Shown: positions 26,274 to 35,650, numbered from the stretch's first letter. The stretch is 64,000 bases of DNA from Flavobacterium hydrocarbonoxydans (GCF_009789235.1 NZ_WSTB01000001.1:496001-560000), one strand, 5' to 3'. The notes: generated by a model not told the origin, from the sequence alone. Numbers and translations: made by a program.

Positions 26274-29105
26274 TTGAAATCAATTTATAAATTTTTAGTT
26301 TTCATTTTAGTTTTATTCAGTTCAATAAAACAGTATGCGCAACATCAGTCAAAGCTGGAGGTTGCTGTAAATCTTGAACTTAAAACACTGCATGTAAAAC
26401 AGGATATTACATTTCATAATACAACAGGTGATTCATTGAGTTATATTGTTTTGAATGACTGGAACAATGCTTTTTCGAATAAAAACACGCCTTTGGCAAG
26501 ACGCTTTTCGGATGAGTTTTATAGAGGATTTCATTTGGCCAAAGATCAGGAAAGAGGCAGCACCACTATTACTAACCTAACTGATACTGAAAATACGGCT
26601 CTTAGCTGGGAAAGAACTACTAAAAACCCAGATTTTATTGTTGTAAAACTAAAAGAAAAACTGGCTCCTAATCAAAAAACTGACATACATATTACCTATA
26701 TCGCTAAAATACCGAGTGATAAATTTACCCGTTATGGCTATACGCAAAATGGCGGAATGGTTTTGAAAAACTGGTTTTTGGCTCCTGCACGATATGAAAA
26801 TCATGATTTTATAAAATACAACAACTACAATCTGGATGATATTGCTAATGCAAGTACCGATTATCAGCTTGAGATAAAAACGCCTAACAATTACAGTATT
26901 TCTACAGATTTGAATTTGATTTACAGGGATACAACCAATACGTCTTTTCAAACTCAGTCTTTTTCAGGAAATAACAGAACCGATTTTAATTTATTTATCG
27001 AAAAAAACACAAGTTTTAAAAGTTTTCAAAACAATGATTTAGAAATACTTACCAATTTAAAAAGCAAAAAAACAGATGATTTTCAAAAAGCACTCATCAT
27101 CAATCGGGTGATTGCATTTACTGAAAATTTTATTGGCAAATATCCACATCAAAAAATAACGGTTTCGCAAGTTGATTATGACCGGAATCCGTTTTATGGT
27201 CTTAATCAATTGCCTTCGTTTATCAGTCCGTTTACGGATGAATTTGTGTTTGAAATTACGTTTCTAAAAACCTATCTGAATAATTATCTCAAGAATAGTT
27301 TACGCCTCGACCCAAGAAAAGACAACTGGGTGTATGACGGAATCCAGATTTATGCGATGATGAAATACATCGAAGAAAATCATGCTGATCAGAAGATGCT
27401 GGGAAGTCTGTCGGAAATGAGGCTACTGAAAAGCTATAACATTACCAATTTAAGTTTTAATGAGCAATACAGCTATTACTACATGCTAATGGCGCGTAAA
27501 AATCTCGATCAGCCACTTGGCGACCCTAAAAACAGTTTGATTAAATTTAATGAGCAAATTGCCAGCAAATACAGAGCTGGTTTGAGTTTGAGTTATCTGG
27601 ATGATTATTTAAACCAAAATATTGTACCCAAAAGTGTTCAGGAATTTTATAGTCTTAACAAAAACAGACAAACAAACCGTTCGGATTTTGAAAGCATCCT
27701 GACTAACAATAGCCCTAAAAAAATCGACTGGTTTTTTACTACCATTATTGATTCGAGAGATATTCTGGATTATAAATTTTCGGATGTAACGAGGACCAAA
27801 GACAGTATTCGTTTTTCGATAAACAATAGAACCGGAATCTATGCACCTATTCCAATTTACGGAATCAAGAAAAAAGAAATCGTTTTTAAACATTGGCTTG
27901 AGCCTTTGAAAGAGGACAGCTTATATGTTTTTGAACGAAAAAATGCTGACAAAATAGTGCTGAATTACGATAACGAAGTACCGGAATACAATCTGCGAAA
28001 CAACTGGAAATCCTTAAAAAATGTCGCAATTACGAATAGACCTGTCAAATTTAATTTTCTGAAAGATTTAGAAGACCCGTATTACAATCAGATTTTATAT
28101 GTGCCTACCCTGACTTATAACTTGTATGACGGTTTTTCGCCTGGAATTCGGTTTTATAACAAAACCATTCTGGACAAACCTTTTACTTTTGACATCAATC
28201 CAGCCTATTCGATTAATGCCAAAACCTTATCGGGATCATCTGCTTTTTCTGTAAATCATTATTACCGTAACAGTACTTTATACAATGTCAGATACTCGAT
28301 AAGCGGGAATTATTTTCATTACGCACCTGATGCAACCTATCTCAAACTGACTCCAATGGTTCAGTTTCGCATTCGGGAAGAAAATTTCAGAGACAATCGT
28401 AAACAACTGATATTGCTGCGCCAGGTTATAGTAAACAGAGAAAAAAGCACTTATGTAACGGATAATTCAACACCCAATTATTCTGTTTTTAATGCACGTT
28501 ATTATAATACTAAAACCGAATTGGTTCATCATTTTAATTTTATGACCGATGTGCAAATTTCAGGCGATTTTGGAAAACTGGCGGGAGAAATTGAATACAG
28601 AAAATTATTCGAGAACAATCGCAGAATCAATTTACGCCTCTATGCGGGAAGTTTTTTATACAACAGAACCAACTCTGATTATTTCAGTTTTGGTTTAGAT
28701 CGCCCTTCGGATTATTTGTTCGATTATAATTATTACGGAAGATCCGAAAGTTCAGGATTCTTCAGCCAACAATTTCTAATGGCCGAAGGCGGATTCAAAT
28801 CGAAGTTAGAACCTAATTTTGCCAATCAGTGGATGACGACATTTAATGCCAGTTATGCACTTTGGGACTGGGTTGAAGTATATGGAGATGTTGGTTTGCT
28901 TAAAAATAAATACCAAAAAGAACATTTTGCTTATGATAGCGGCATCCGCTTGAATCTGGTTCCGGATTACTTTGAACTCTATTTTCCGGTCTATTCGAAC
29001 AATGGCTGGGAAATTTCGCAAAATAAATACAACGAAAAAATACGATTTGTGATTACTTTTTCTCCTAAAACATTAGTTAATCTTTTTACCCGAAAATGGT
29101 TCTAA
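26274..29105 (+). CDS. M1-peptidase-like pseudoenzyme fused to an outer-membrane barrel-like domain
   Basis: The 943-residue exported protein starts at a TTG (MKSIYKFLVF), with a signal peptide to about residue 23. Residues about 25-380 follow the M1/gluzincin layout: an N-terminal beta sandwich (LEVAVNLELKTLHVKQDITFHN), then the catalytic-like region. Where HExxH is expected it reads FEITF (326-330), and WVYDGIQIYAM (352 onwards) replaces the usual WLNEGFATY. GLNQLP stands where GAMEN would be. Both zinc histidines are therefore missing. The C-terminal 350 residues are rich in alternating beta strands with many Tyr, Phe and Asn and end in KWF, as outer-membrane barrels do. Its role is unknown. 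Placement as an M1 relative is inference. Confidence 0.75.
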   Translation: MKSIYKFLVFILVLFSSIKQYAQHQSKLEVAVNLELKTLHVKQDITFHNTTGDSLSYIVLNDWNNAFSNKNTPLARRFSDEFYRGFHLAKDQERGSTTITNLTDTENTALSWERTTKNPDFIVVKLKEKLAPNQKTDIHITYIAKIPSDKFTRYGYTQNGGMVLKNWFLAPARYENHDFIKYNNYNLDDIANASTDYQLEIKTPNNYSISTDLNLIYRDTTNTSFQTQSFSGNNRTDFNLFIEKNTSFKSFQNNDLEILTNLKSKKTDDFQKALIINRVIAFTENFIGKYPHQKITVSQVDYDRNPFYGLNQLPSFISPFTDEFVFEITFLKTYLNNYLKNSLRLDPRKDNWVYDGIQIYAMMKYIEENHADQKMLGSLSEMRLLKSYNITNLSFNEQYSYYYMLMARKNLDQPLGDPKNSLIKFNEQIASKYRAGLSLSYLDDYLNQNIVPKSVQEFYSLNKNRQTNRSDFESILTNNSPKKIDWFFTTIIDSRDILDYKFSDVTRTKDSIRFSINNRTGIYAPIPIYGIKKKEIVFKHWLEPLKEDSLYVFERKNADKIVLNYDNEVPEYNLRNNWKSLKNVAITNRPVKFNFLKDLEDPYYNQILYVPTLTYNLYDGFSPGIRFYNKTILDKPFTFDINPAYSINAKTLSGSSAFSVNHYYRNSTLYNVRYSISGNYFHYAPDATYLKLTPMVQFRIREENFRDNRKQLILLRQVIVNREKSTYVTDNSTPNYSVFNARYYNTKTELVHHFNFMTDVQISGDFGKLAGEIEYRKLFENNRRINLRLYAGSFLYNRTNSDYFSFGLDRPSDYLFDYNYYGRSESSGFFSQQFLMAEGGFKSKLEPNFANQWMTTFNASYALWDWVEVYGDVGLLKNKYQKEHFAYDSGIRLNLVPDYFELYFPVYSNNGWEISQNKYNEKIRFVITFSPKTLVNLFTRKWF

Positions 29106-29259
29106 TTGAATAAATTTTAAACAAAAACATAAATTATTATCATTAAAAAAGAAATTTTATTAACAATAACTCAAAATAAATACGTAGTTTTTACATTTTA
29201 CTTGCAAATAATTAAATTATATTTATTTTAATGAATTATGATTATTGATAGTTTTTAAG

Positions 29260-29267
29260 TATTTTTG
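29260..29267 (+). promoter_or_regulatory. Bacteroidota -7 box (TATTTTTG) for the E1 gene
   Basis: TAnnTTTG match 26 bases before the ATG at 29294. A TTG at 29245-29247 is only 12 bases upstream, shorter than the usual 17-23. Confidence 0.4.
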
Positions 29268-29293
29268 CCTCACAACATAACCCTTTCCAGATT

Positions 29294-31705
29294 ATGATTT
29301 TAGAAAAAAACAATACTACGCTAACTTTCGAAGATTTCAAAACGGAAGTATTGAACGACTATAAAATTGCCGTAACTAGCAGAGAATGTAGTCTTTTAGG
29401 ACGTAAAGAAGTATTGACAGGAAAAGCCAAATTTGGAATATTTGGTGACGGAAAAGAAGTGCCGCAGCTTGCTATGGCAAAAGCTTTTCAAAACGGAGAT
29501 TTCCGCTCAGGATACTATCGCGACCAGACTTTTATGATGGCAATTGGCGAATTAACCCCAAAACAATTCTTTGCAGGTTTATACGGTCATACCGATTTAG
29601 ATTTTGATCCAATGTCTGCAGGAAGACAAATGGGCGGCCACTTTGTAACACATAGTTTAAACGAAGATGGTTCCTGGAAAGACTTAACAAAACAAAAAAA
29701 TTCAAGCGCAGATATATCACCTACTGCCGGACAAATGCCAAGATTATTAGGATTGGCTCAGGCATCAAAAATTTACAGAAACGTTGAGGGTATTACAATC
29801 AAAGACAAATTTTCTGTAAATGGAAACGAAATTGCCTGGGGAACTATAGGAAATGCCAGTACGTCTGAAGGTTTATTTTTTGAAACCATCAACGCCGCCG
29901 GAGTTTTACAGGTTCCGATGGTTATGAGTGTTTGGGATGATGAATACGGAATTTCGGTTCATGCAAAACATCAGACAACCAAAGAAAACATCTCTGAAAT
30001 TCTAAAAGGATACCAACGTGACGAGGATTCAAAAGGATATGATATTTTTAGAGTAAAAGGCTGGGATTATGCCGAGTTGGTTTCGACTTACGAAAGAGCT
30101 GCTGCTATTGCCCGCGAACAGCACGTACCAGTTTTAATTCACGTAAACGAACTGACACAGCCACAGGGTCACTCCACTTCAGGTTCTCACGAACGTTATA
30201 AAAACGGTGACAGACTGGCTTGGGAAAGAGATTTTGACTGTATCCGTCAGATGCGTTTATGGATGATTGCTATCAATATCGCATCGCCAGAAGAATTATC
30301 TGAAATTGATTTTGCTATCAAAAAAGAGGTTTTAGAAGCAAAAAAAGAAGCATGGAATTCTTTTATTGATCCAATTATTGAAGACCAAAAAGAATTGATT
30401 ACGTTGCTGGAGCAAATTTCTGCAGCAAGTATCAATCATAAAGATAAAATTCAGAAATATATCTCTGAAATAAAAGCAATCAAAAATCCTTTGAAAAAGG
30501 AAATGTTAATGATTGCCCGTAGAATTTTACGTTTTATCGAAATTCCAAATAGTAAAGTTTTACTATCCAACTGGATTACTAACTATATCGAAATTACACA
30601 ACCAAGATTCAGCAGTCATTTACATTCTGATTCAGATAAAAATGTTTTTTCGGTAGAAAAAGTACTTCCTGAATATGCAGAAAATGCCAAACCAGATTTG
30701 GATGGCCGAATGATTTTGCGTGATAACTTCGATGCTCTGTTTACCAAATATCCTGAAACTTTGATTTTTGGAGAAGATGTAGGAAACATTGGCGATGTTA
30801 ACCAGGGACTTGAAGGCATGCAGGAAAAATACGGAGATCTTCGTGTTGCCGATGTTGGAATTCGTGAAGCGACCATCATTGGTCAGGGAATCGGAATGGC
30901 TTTAAGAGGTTTACGCCCAATTGCTGAGATTCAGTATTTAGATTATTTATTGTACGCAATTCAGATCATGAGCGATGATTTGGCAACTTTACAATACAGA
31001 ACTGTCGGAAAACAAAAAGCACCGCTAATCATCAGAACCCGCGGGCACCGACTTGAAGGTATCTGGCATTCAGGTTCTCCAATGGGAATGATCATTAACG
31101 CTATTCGCGGAATCCACGTTTTGGTTCCAAGAGATATGACACAAGCTGCAGGTTTTTATAACACTTTGTTAGAATGTGACGAACCCGCTCTAGTTATCGA
31201 ATGTCTGAACGGTTACCGTTTAAAAGAAAAAACTCCTCTTAATTTTGGTGAATTCAAAACGCCAATTGGTGTAGTTGAAACCCTAAAAGAAGGTGCTGAT
31301 ATTACTCTAGTTTCTTACGGTTCTACGTTGAGATTGGTGCAACAAGCTGCGAATGAATTATTAGATTTAGGAATTGACTGCGAAGTTATCGATATTCAAT
31401 CGCTGCTTCCTTTTGATGTAAATAAGGATATTGTAAAAAGTATCGCCAAAACAAACCGTTTTTTGGTAATCGACGAAGACGTTCCTGGTGGAGCTTCAGC
31501 ATTCATTTTACAACAGATTTTAGAAGAGCAGGACGCTTACAAACATCTGGACAGCAAACCACAAACATTGGCTGCAAAAGCGCACAGACCTGCTTACGGA
31601 ACCGATGGTGATTATTTCTCTAAACCTTCTGCCGAAGACATTTTCGAGAAAGTTTACGATATGATGCACGAAGTAAATCCATCTAAATTCCCAAGTTTGT
31701 ACTAA
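29294..31705 (+). CDS. 2-oxoacid dehydrogenase E1 component, alpha and beta subunits fused
   Basis: Thiamine-diphosphate-dependent decarboxylase of a branched-chain 2-oxoacid (or pyruvate-like) dehydrogenase complex. The 803-residue chain has the E1-alpha part first (about 20-430), followed by E1-beta (about 470-803; GEDVGNIGDVNQG, RTRGHRLEGIWHSGSPMG, IDIQSLLPFD). Bacteroidota often carry this fusion. The alpha cofactor loop reads GNASTSEG (Asn187) rather than the common GDG/GDA. Where NN is usual 26 residues on, it reads DDEYGIS. No E2 or E3 gene is adjacent. The substrate is not settled; branched-chain 2-oxoacids are the best guess. Confidence 0.88.
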   Translation: MILEKNNTTLTFEDFKTEVLNDYKIAVTSRECSLLGRKEVLTGKAKFGIFGDGKEVPQLAMAKAFQNGDFRSGYYRDQTFMMAIGELTPKQFFAGLYGHTDLDFDPMSAGRQMGGHFVTHSLNEDGSWKDLTKQKNSSADISPTAGQMPRLLGLAQASKIYRNVEGITIKDKFSVNGNEIAWGTIGNASTSEGLFFETINAAGVLQVPMVMSVWDDEYGISVHAKHQTTKENISEILKGYQRDEDSKGYDIFRVKGWDYAELVSTYERAAAIAREQHVPVLIHVNELTQPQGHSTSGSHERYKNGDRLAWERDFDCIRQMRLWMIAINIASPEELSEIDFAIKKEVLEAKKEAWNSFIDPIIEDQKELITLLEQISAASINHKDKIQKYISEIKAIKNPLKKEMLMIARRILRFIEIPNSKVLLSNWITNYIEITQPRFSSHLHSDSDKNVFSVEKVLPEYAENAKPDLDGRMILRDNFDALFTKYPETLIFGEDVGNIGDVNQGLEGMQEKYGDLRVADVGIREATIIGQGIGMALRGLRPIAEIQYLDYLLYAIQIMSDDLATLQYRTVGKQKAPLIIRTRGHRLEGIWHSGSPMGMIINAIRGIHVLVPRDMTQAAGFYNTLLECDEPALVIECLNGYRLKEKTPLNFGEFKTPIGVVETLKEGADITLVSYGSTLRLVQQAANELLDLGIDCEVIDIQSLLPFDVNKDIVKSIAKTNRFLVIDEDVPGGASAFILQQILEEQDAYKHLDSKPQTLAAKAHRPAYGTDGDYFSKPSAEDIFEKVYDMMHEVNPSKFPSLY

Positions 31706-31729
31706 GGATTTATTCGGTTTTAAATATTA

Positions 31730-31764
31730 AAAAAGCTCCAAAACGATTTGATTTGGAGCTTTTT
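31730..31764 (+). terminator. Rho-independent terminator after the E1 gene
   Basis: Arms AAAAAGCTCCAAA and TTTGGAGCTTTTT with a 9-nt loop, 25 bases past the stop codon. Confidence 0.85.
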
Positions 31765-31835
31765 CTATTTTAGATTTCTGAGTTTAGATTTTAGATTAAT
31801 TGCATAATGCTTAAAATTTATAATTGAAATTTTCA

Positions 31836-31919
31836 GGAGCTATTTCCTGCTATCCGTTTCAATCTTTTGTACCGAACCCCGGCACAAAAGGATTTCCACT
31901 TCTATCAGGGCTAGGGCAC
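31836..31919 (+). repeat. 84-bp structured dispersed element, copy B
   Basis: Inverted relative to copy A at 24976-25059 and identical at 80 of 84 positions. One of the four changes (A for G in CTTTTGTACCG) breaks a base pair of the central stem. Similarity fades just beyond both ends. Confidence 0.8.
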
Positions 31920-31932
31920 TTGTTTTCATTAG

Positions 31933-32300
31933 AAAAATCCGTGTAAATCCGCGTTTTCGCGATAGCGAATCCGTGTCATCCGCGTGCCATTTCGCAATCT
32001 ACTTCAATCACAAAACCAATTATTAATTATAAAAAATCCATACAAATCCGTGTTTTCGCAATAGCGAATCCGTGTCATCCGCGGTCCATTCCGCAATCTA
32101 CTTCAATCACAAAACCAATTTGATTTATTATAAAAATCCATACAAATCCGTGTTTTCGCAATAGCGAATCCGTGTCATCCGCGGCCCATTCCGCAATCTA
32201 CTTCAATCACAAAACCAATTATTAATTATAAAAAATCCGTACAAATCCGCGTTTTCGCGATAGCGAATCCGTGTCATCCGCGTTCCATTTCGAAATCTAC
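31933..32300. repeat. Four tandem copies of a 99-100 bp unit abutting kdsB
   Basis: The TCC of AAAAATCC(G/A) recurs at 31938, 32037, 32137 and 32236, a period of 99, 100 and 99. Each unit holds the dispersed AATCCG repeat with the palindrome TTCGCnnTAGCGAA, followed by CTACTTCAATCACAAAA. In the last unit this final part is the kdsB stop codon and last codons on the minus strand. The array has no coding capacity. Confidence 0.9.
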
Positions 32301-33031
32301 TTCAATCCCAAAATAGCCCTCGCCTTCTCTAAATCCTCGGCCGTATCAATCCCAATTCCGACATGCGTAGTTTCGACCATTTTAATACGTTTTCCAAACT
32401 CTAAATAACGAAGCTGTTCCAGTTTTTCAGAAGCTTCCAACGATTTCATCGGTAAACTGTAAAAATCCAACAACGCCTGTTTTCTAAAAGCATAAATTCC
32501 GATATGCTGAAAATAACGCACACCAACATCCTTATCTCTCGGATACGGAATTACAGAACGTGAAAAATACAAAGCAAACTGCGACTGATCTACCACCACT
32601 TTCACATTATTCGGATTATTGATTTCGTCTTCATCGGTAATTTCACGCATTAACGAAGCCAAATCTACCTTTTTATCTTCATCATCTCTAAAAACAGACA
32701 AAACCTGCTCCAAAGGTCCCGCTTCTGTAAATGGCTCATCTCCCTGTACATTTACCACAATATCAACATCCAGACTCATTACTGCCTCGGCAATACGATC
32801 GCTTCCCGATTCGTGTTCTTTGATGCTCATAATGGCTTTTCCACCATTCGAAACAATTTCATTAAAAATCAAATCCGAGTCGGTCACTACAAATACATCA
32901 TCAAATAAATTGGTTGCAACTGATGCTTCATACGTTCTTAGAATTACGGTTTTACCGCCTAAATCCTGCATTAATTTGGCAGGAAAACGTGTTGATGCAT
33001 ATCGTGCCGGAATTACAGCTATTATTTTCAT
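32297..33031 (-). CDS. kdsB: 3-deoxy-manno-octulosonate cytidylyltransferase
   Basis: Activates KDO as CMP-KDO for lipopolysaccharide core synthesis in the cytoplasm. The 244-residue protein starts with the nucleotidyltransferase signature [21 protein letters not shown]. It includes VQGDEPF with the metal-binding Asp, the [10 protein letters not shown] block and the C-terminal EQLRYLEFG...[12 protein letters not shown] region. The length is normal. Its 3' end forms part of the last unit of the tandem array, and a TCATTGCGAGG repeat begins 9 bases before its ATG. Both flanks are thus repeat DNA while the gene itself looks intact. Confidence 0.95.
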   Translation of the reverse strand: MKIIAVIPARYASTRFPAKLMQDLGGKTVILRTYEASVATNLFDDVFVVTDSDLIFNEIVSNGGKAIMSIKEHESGSDRIAEAVMSLDVDIVVNVQGDEPFTEAGPLEQVLSVFRDDEDKKVDLASLMREITDEDEINNPNNVKVVVDQSQFALYFSRSVIPYPRDKDVGVRYFQHIGIYAFRKQALLDFYSLPMKSLEASEKLEQLRYLEFGKRIKMVETTHVGIGIDTAEDLEKARAILGLK

Positions 33032-33039
33032 TTTTTTTT

Positions 33040-33063
33040 GTCATTGCGAGGAACGAGGCAATT
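33040..33063. repeat. TCATTGCGAGGAACGAGGCAAT-type short repeat
   Basis: Short imperfect hairpin sequence (ATTGC ... GCAAT) 9 bases upstream of the kdsB ATG, so within its leader. It resembles a motif that recurs in intergenic DNA of several unrelated bacteria. A single copy is seen in this window. Confidence 0.5.
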
Positions 33064-33106
33064 TCGCTCTCAAATTATTTTTTTATTTTTCTTCGTGAAT
33101 CTTCGT

Positions 33107-33185
33107 GAAAATTTTTGTGTATCTCTGTGAAAGAGTTATTACACAAAATATCACAAAGAATTCACAGAGACTCACAAAAATTTTT
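33107..33185. repeat. Long imperfect inverted repeat between ygiD and kdsB
   Basis: A 25-bp left arm (33107-33131, starting GAAAATTTTTGTG) pairs at 22 of 25 positions with the right arm (33161-33185) around a 29-bp loop. It sits directly against the ygiD stop codon and could terminate that transcript. The CTTCGTGAA direct repeat lies just before it. Confidence 0.7.
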
Positions 33186-34016
33186 TTACATAATCTTCAC
33201 CGAAGTCATACTGAGAGAACCCGCCAGTAATTTGTCATTAAACAAACTCAATTCTTCATTCTTTTCTTTTAATCCTAAAGTATATAACAAAGGCAAATAA
33301 TGATCCGGAGTTGGAATCGCCAACTGAATCGCTTTATTCATTTTTTCGAAATCAATCAAAGGCTGAAAATTTCCATCCAACAAATAATTATTAATGGTTT
33401 CACGCGCTTCAATTGCCCAGTCAAAACCATAATTGTCTTTATCAAAATTTCTGAAATCTACCAAACGGAGATTATGAACGATATTTCCGCTTCCGATAAT
33501 CAGAACCCCTTTATGACGCAAAGATTGTAATTGCTGAGCCAGCTCAAAATGATATTGTCCCGACTTGGTATAATCAATACTGAGCTGAATTACAGGAACA
33601 TTAGCATCCGGATATAAATGTTTAATCACACTCCAGGCTCCATGATCCAATCCCCAATGTTCATCCAAATCGACCTGAACAGGTTCTAATATTTTTTGAG
33701 TTTCCAAAGCCAATTCCGGACTTCCTTTGGCTGGATATTGAACGTCAAAAAGCGCTTGCGGAAAACCTCCAAAATCATGAATGGTTCTCGGCATTTGCAT
33801 CGAAGTGACTTTGGTTCCGTTGGTAAACCAATGCGCAGAAATACATAAAATAGCATTGGGCTGCGGCAATGTTTTGGCCAGATTACGAAAACCAGCCACA
33901 AACTGATTCTCCTCAATAGCATTCATTGGGCTGCCATGTCCTAAAAACAGAACCGGCATTTTATCTGTATTCGAAAACGTAGATGAAATCGAATGTAAGT
34001 TGTTTAGTGTTGTCAT
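33186..34016 (-). CDS. ygiD: 4,5-DOPA-type extradiol dioxygenase (LigB family)
   Basis: Class III ring-opening dioxygenase-like metalloenzyme, cytoplasmic. The 276-residue protein matches the YgiD/DODA layout: VLFLGHGSPMNAIE with the first metal His, ILCISAHWFTNG with the second, DHGAWSVIKHLYPDANVPV, and GSGNIVHNLR with further conserved His residues. Bacterial members cleave L-DOPA and related catechols in vitro, but the physiological substrate is generally unclear. The start used gives a 17-residue extension before MPVLFLGHGSP; a shorter start there is possible. It is bounded on both sides by long inverted repeats. Confidence 0.88.
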   Translation of the reverse strand: MTTLNNLHSISSTFSNTDKMPVLFLGHGSPMNAIEENQFVAGFRNLAKTLPQPNAILCISAHWFTNGTKVTSMQMPRTIHDFGGFPQALFDVQYPAKGSPELALETQKILEPVQVDLDEHWGLDHGAWSVIKHLYPDANVPVIQLSIDYTKSGQYHFELAQQLQSLRHKGVLIIGSGNIVHNLRLVDFRNFDKDNYGFDWAIEARETINNYLLDGNFQPLIDFEKMNKAIQLAIPTPDHYLPLLYTLGLKEKNEELSLFNDKLLAGSLSMTSVKIM

Positions 34017-34038
34017 TTAAACATCTATTTCTATGTTT

Positions 34039-34137
34039 TTTTTTAGCCACAGATTAGAAGGATTAAAAGGATTTAAAAAATACTTACTAAAAAAATTCTA
34101 AAATCTGCGAGAATCTTTTTAATCTGTGGCTAAAAAA
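34039..34137. repeat. Long inverted repeat between the helicase gene and ygiD
   Basis: 26-bp arms at 34039-34064 and 34112-34137 (core TTAGCCACAGATTA / TAATCTGTGGCTAA) match at 24 of 26 positions around a 47-bp AT-rich centre. The right arm abuts the helicase stop codon. It is probably a hairpin-forming non-autonomous element that also acts as terminator. Confidence 0.75.
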
Positions 34138-35562
34138 CTATTCCTCAAAACTCTCGTCTTTAAATCCTATCAAATATAATTTATTTTTAGCACGCGTCAT
34201 AGCCGTGTACAGCCATCTGATATAATCTCTCTCAATTCCGTTGGGTAGGTAAGGCTGCTCGATAAAAACCGTATTCCATTGTCCACCTTGCGATTTATGA
34301 CACGTAATGGCGTACGAGAATTTCACCTGTAAACCATTAAAATATTCGTTGTTTTTTACTTTCTGAAACTTCTTGTATTTGGTAGATTCATCTTCATAAT
34401 CTTTCATCACTTCTTCATACAAACGATTCGATTCTTCGTAGGTTAACGACGGAGATTCGCTTTTTATAGTATCTAAAAGTAAAACGGTTTCAAAAGGTTT
34501 CTGATTAGGATAATCAACCATTCTGATTTTTACTTTTGCAAAAGTAAAACCATATAATTCCTTGATTCCGAACATTTCCAAAACCTCGATAATATCGCCA
34601 TTGGCAATAAAACCAGCTTCGTCAGTTTCTTTCAGCCAAAAATAATTATTCTTCACCACCATCAAAAAATCACCAACCGAAAGTTCGCTTTCCTTAAATA
34701 AAATTCGGGTTCTGATTTGTTCATTATATTGATTTGCACGTTTATTAGAGCGAACAATAAACGCCGTATCCTCAATACTATAATTGCTGTAAGCGGTATT
34801 AATAGCATCCTGAATATCGTAACCATCCGTAAGCCGAACGATATCTTTGAACTTTTTTACATTGAATTTGAATTCAGTTATAAAAGAATCTTTTAGCAAT
34901 TCACGTAGTTCAGTTGCATTATACAAAATTCCGGAACTTTCTTCCTGACGCATAACTTCGTCGAGTTCGATATGTTCGATTTCTTTATCGTAATGAATTC
35001 CCAAAGTCTGTGTATCCAAAGCGGGGCTAATATCCAGATTTACGGGCGGCAGCTGAGCCGTATCTCCCAAAAGAATCATTTTGCAATTGGTTCCTGAATA
35101 CACGTACTGAATCAAATCATCCAATAACGAACCATTATCATACAACTTCGAATCGGAATTACTATCCGAAATCATCGAAGCCTCATCGACAATAAAAATC
35201 GTGTTTTTATGTTTGTTGATTTGTTTGGTAAAAGCCACGCCTCCACCGGCAGATTTCTTCGGAAAATAGATTTTTTTATGAATCGTAAAAGCAGCTGTAT
35301 TCGAGTAATTGGCAATAACTTTTGCCGCGCGGCCCGTTGGAGCCAGCAAAACAAATTTCTTGTTGATGTCGCCTAAATTATTTACAATCGTAGAAATCAC
35401 GGTAGTTTTTCCGGTTCCGGCATATCCTTTCAGTACAAAAATGGTATCGTTTTGAGGTTCCGTTAAAAAAATAGCAATTTTTTGAAAAAAAATATCCTGT
35501 TTATACGTTGGTGCAAAAGGAAATCTTTTTTGTAAAACGCTGTAAAACAGTGATGAGTTCAT
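34138..35562 (-). CDS. RecD/Dda-like superfamily 1 DNA helicase
   Basis: ATP-dependent DNA helicase of the RecD2/Dda type. The 474-residue protein has Walker A GYAGTGKTT (46-54), Walker B FIVDEASMIS, motif III LLGDTAQLPPV, and a C-terminal UvrD-like half. That half has FSYAITCHKSQGGQW (motif V) and YIRWLYTAMTRAKNKLYLIG (motif VI). No nuclease domain is present and no RecB or RecC gene is nearby. It is therefore a stand-alone helicase, shorter than RecD2, rather than part of RecBCD. A precise cellular role cannot be read from the sequence. Confidence 0.9.
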   Translation of the reverse strand: MNSSLFYSVLQKRFPFAPTYKQDIFFQKIAIFLTEPQNDTIFVLKGYAGTGKTTVISTIVNNLGDINKKFVLLAPTGRAAKVIANYSNTAAFTIHKKIYFPKKSAGGGVAFTKQINKHKNTIFIVDEASMISDSNSDSKLYDNGSLLDDLIQYVYSGTNCKMILLGDTAQLPPVNLDISPALDTQTLGIHYDKEIEHIELDEVMRQEESSGILYNATELRELLKDSFITEFKFNVKKFKDIVRLTDGYDIQDAINTAYSNYSIEDTAFIVRSNKRANQYNEQIRTRILFKESELSVGDFLMVVKNNYFWLKETDEAGFIANGDIIEVLEMFGIKELYGFTFAKVKIRMVDYPNQKPFETVLLLDTIKSESPSLTYEESNRLYEEVMKDYEDESTKYKKFQKVKNNEYFNGLQVKFSYAITCHKSQGGQWNTVFIEQPYLPNGIERDYIRWLYTAMTRAKNKLYLIGFKDESFEE

Positions 35563-35650
35563 TTATAAGAGATAATATTAAGAAAACATCAAATATAATC
35601 ATGAAAGACGAGCGAAACACATAAAATCGAAAATGAATAAAAAAAAATTG

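Noticed and set aside
31933..32300. CRISPR array
   Set aside because: The 99-100 bp units are alike along their whole length, with no variable spacers.
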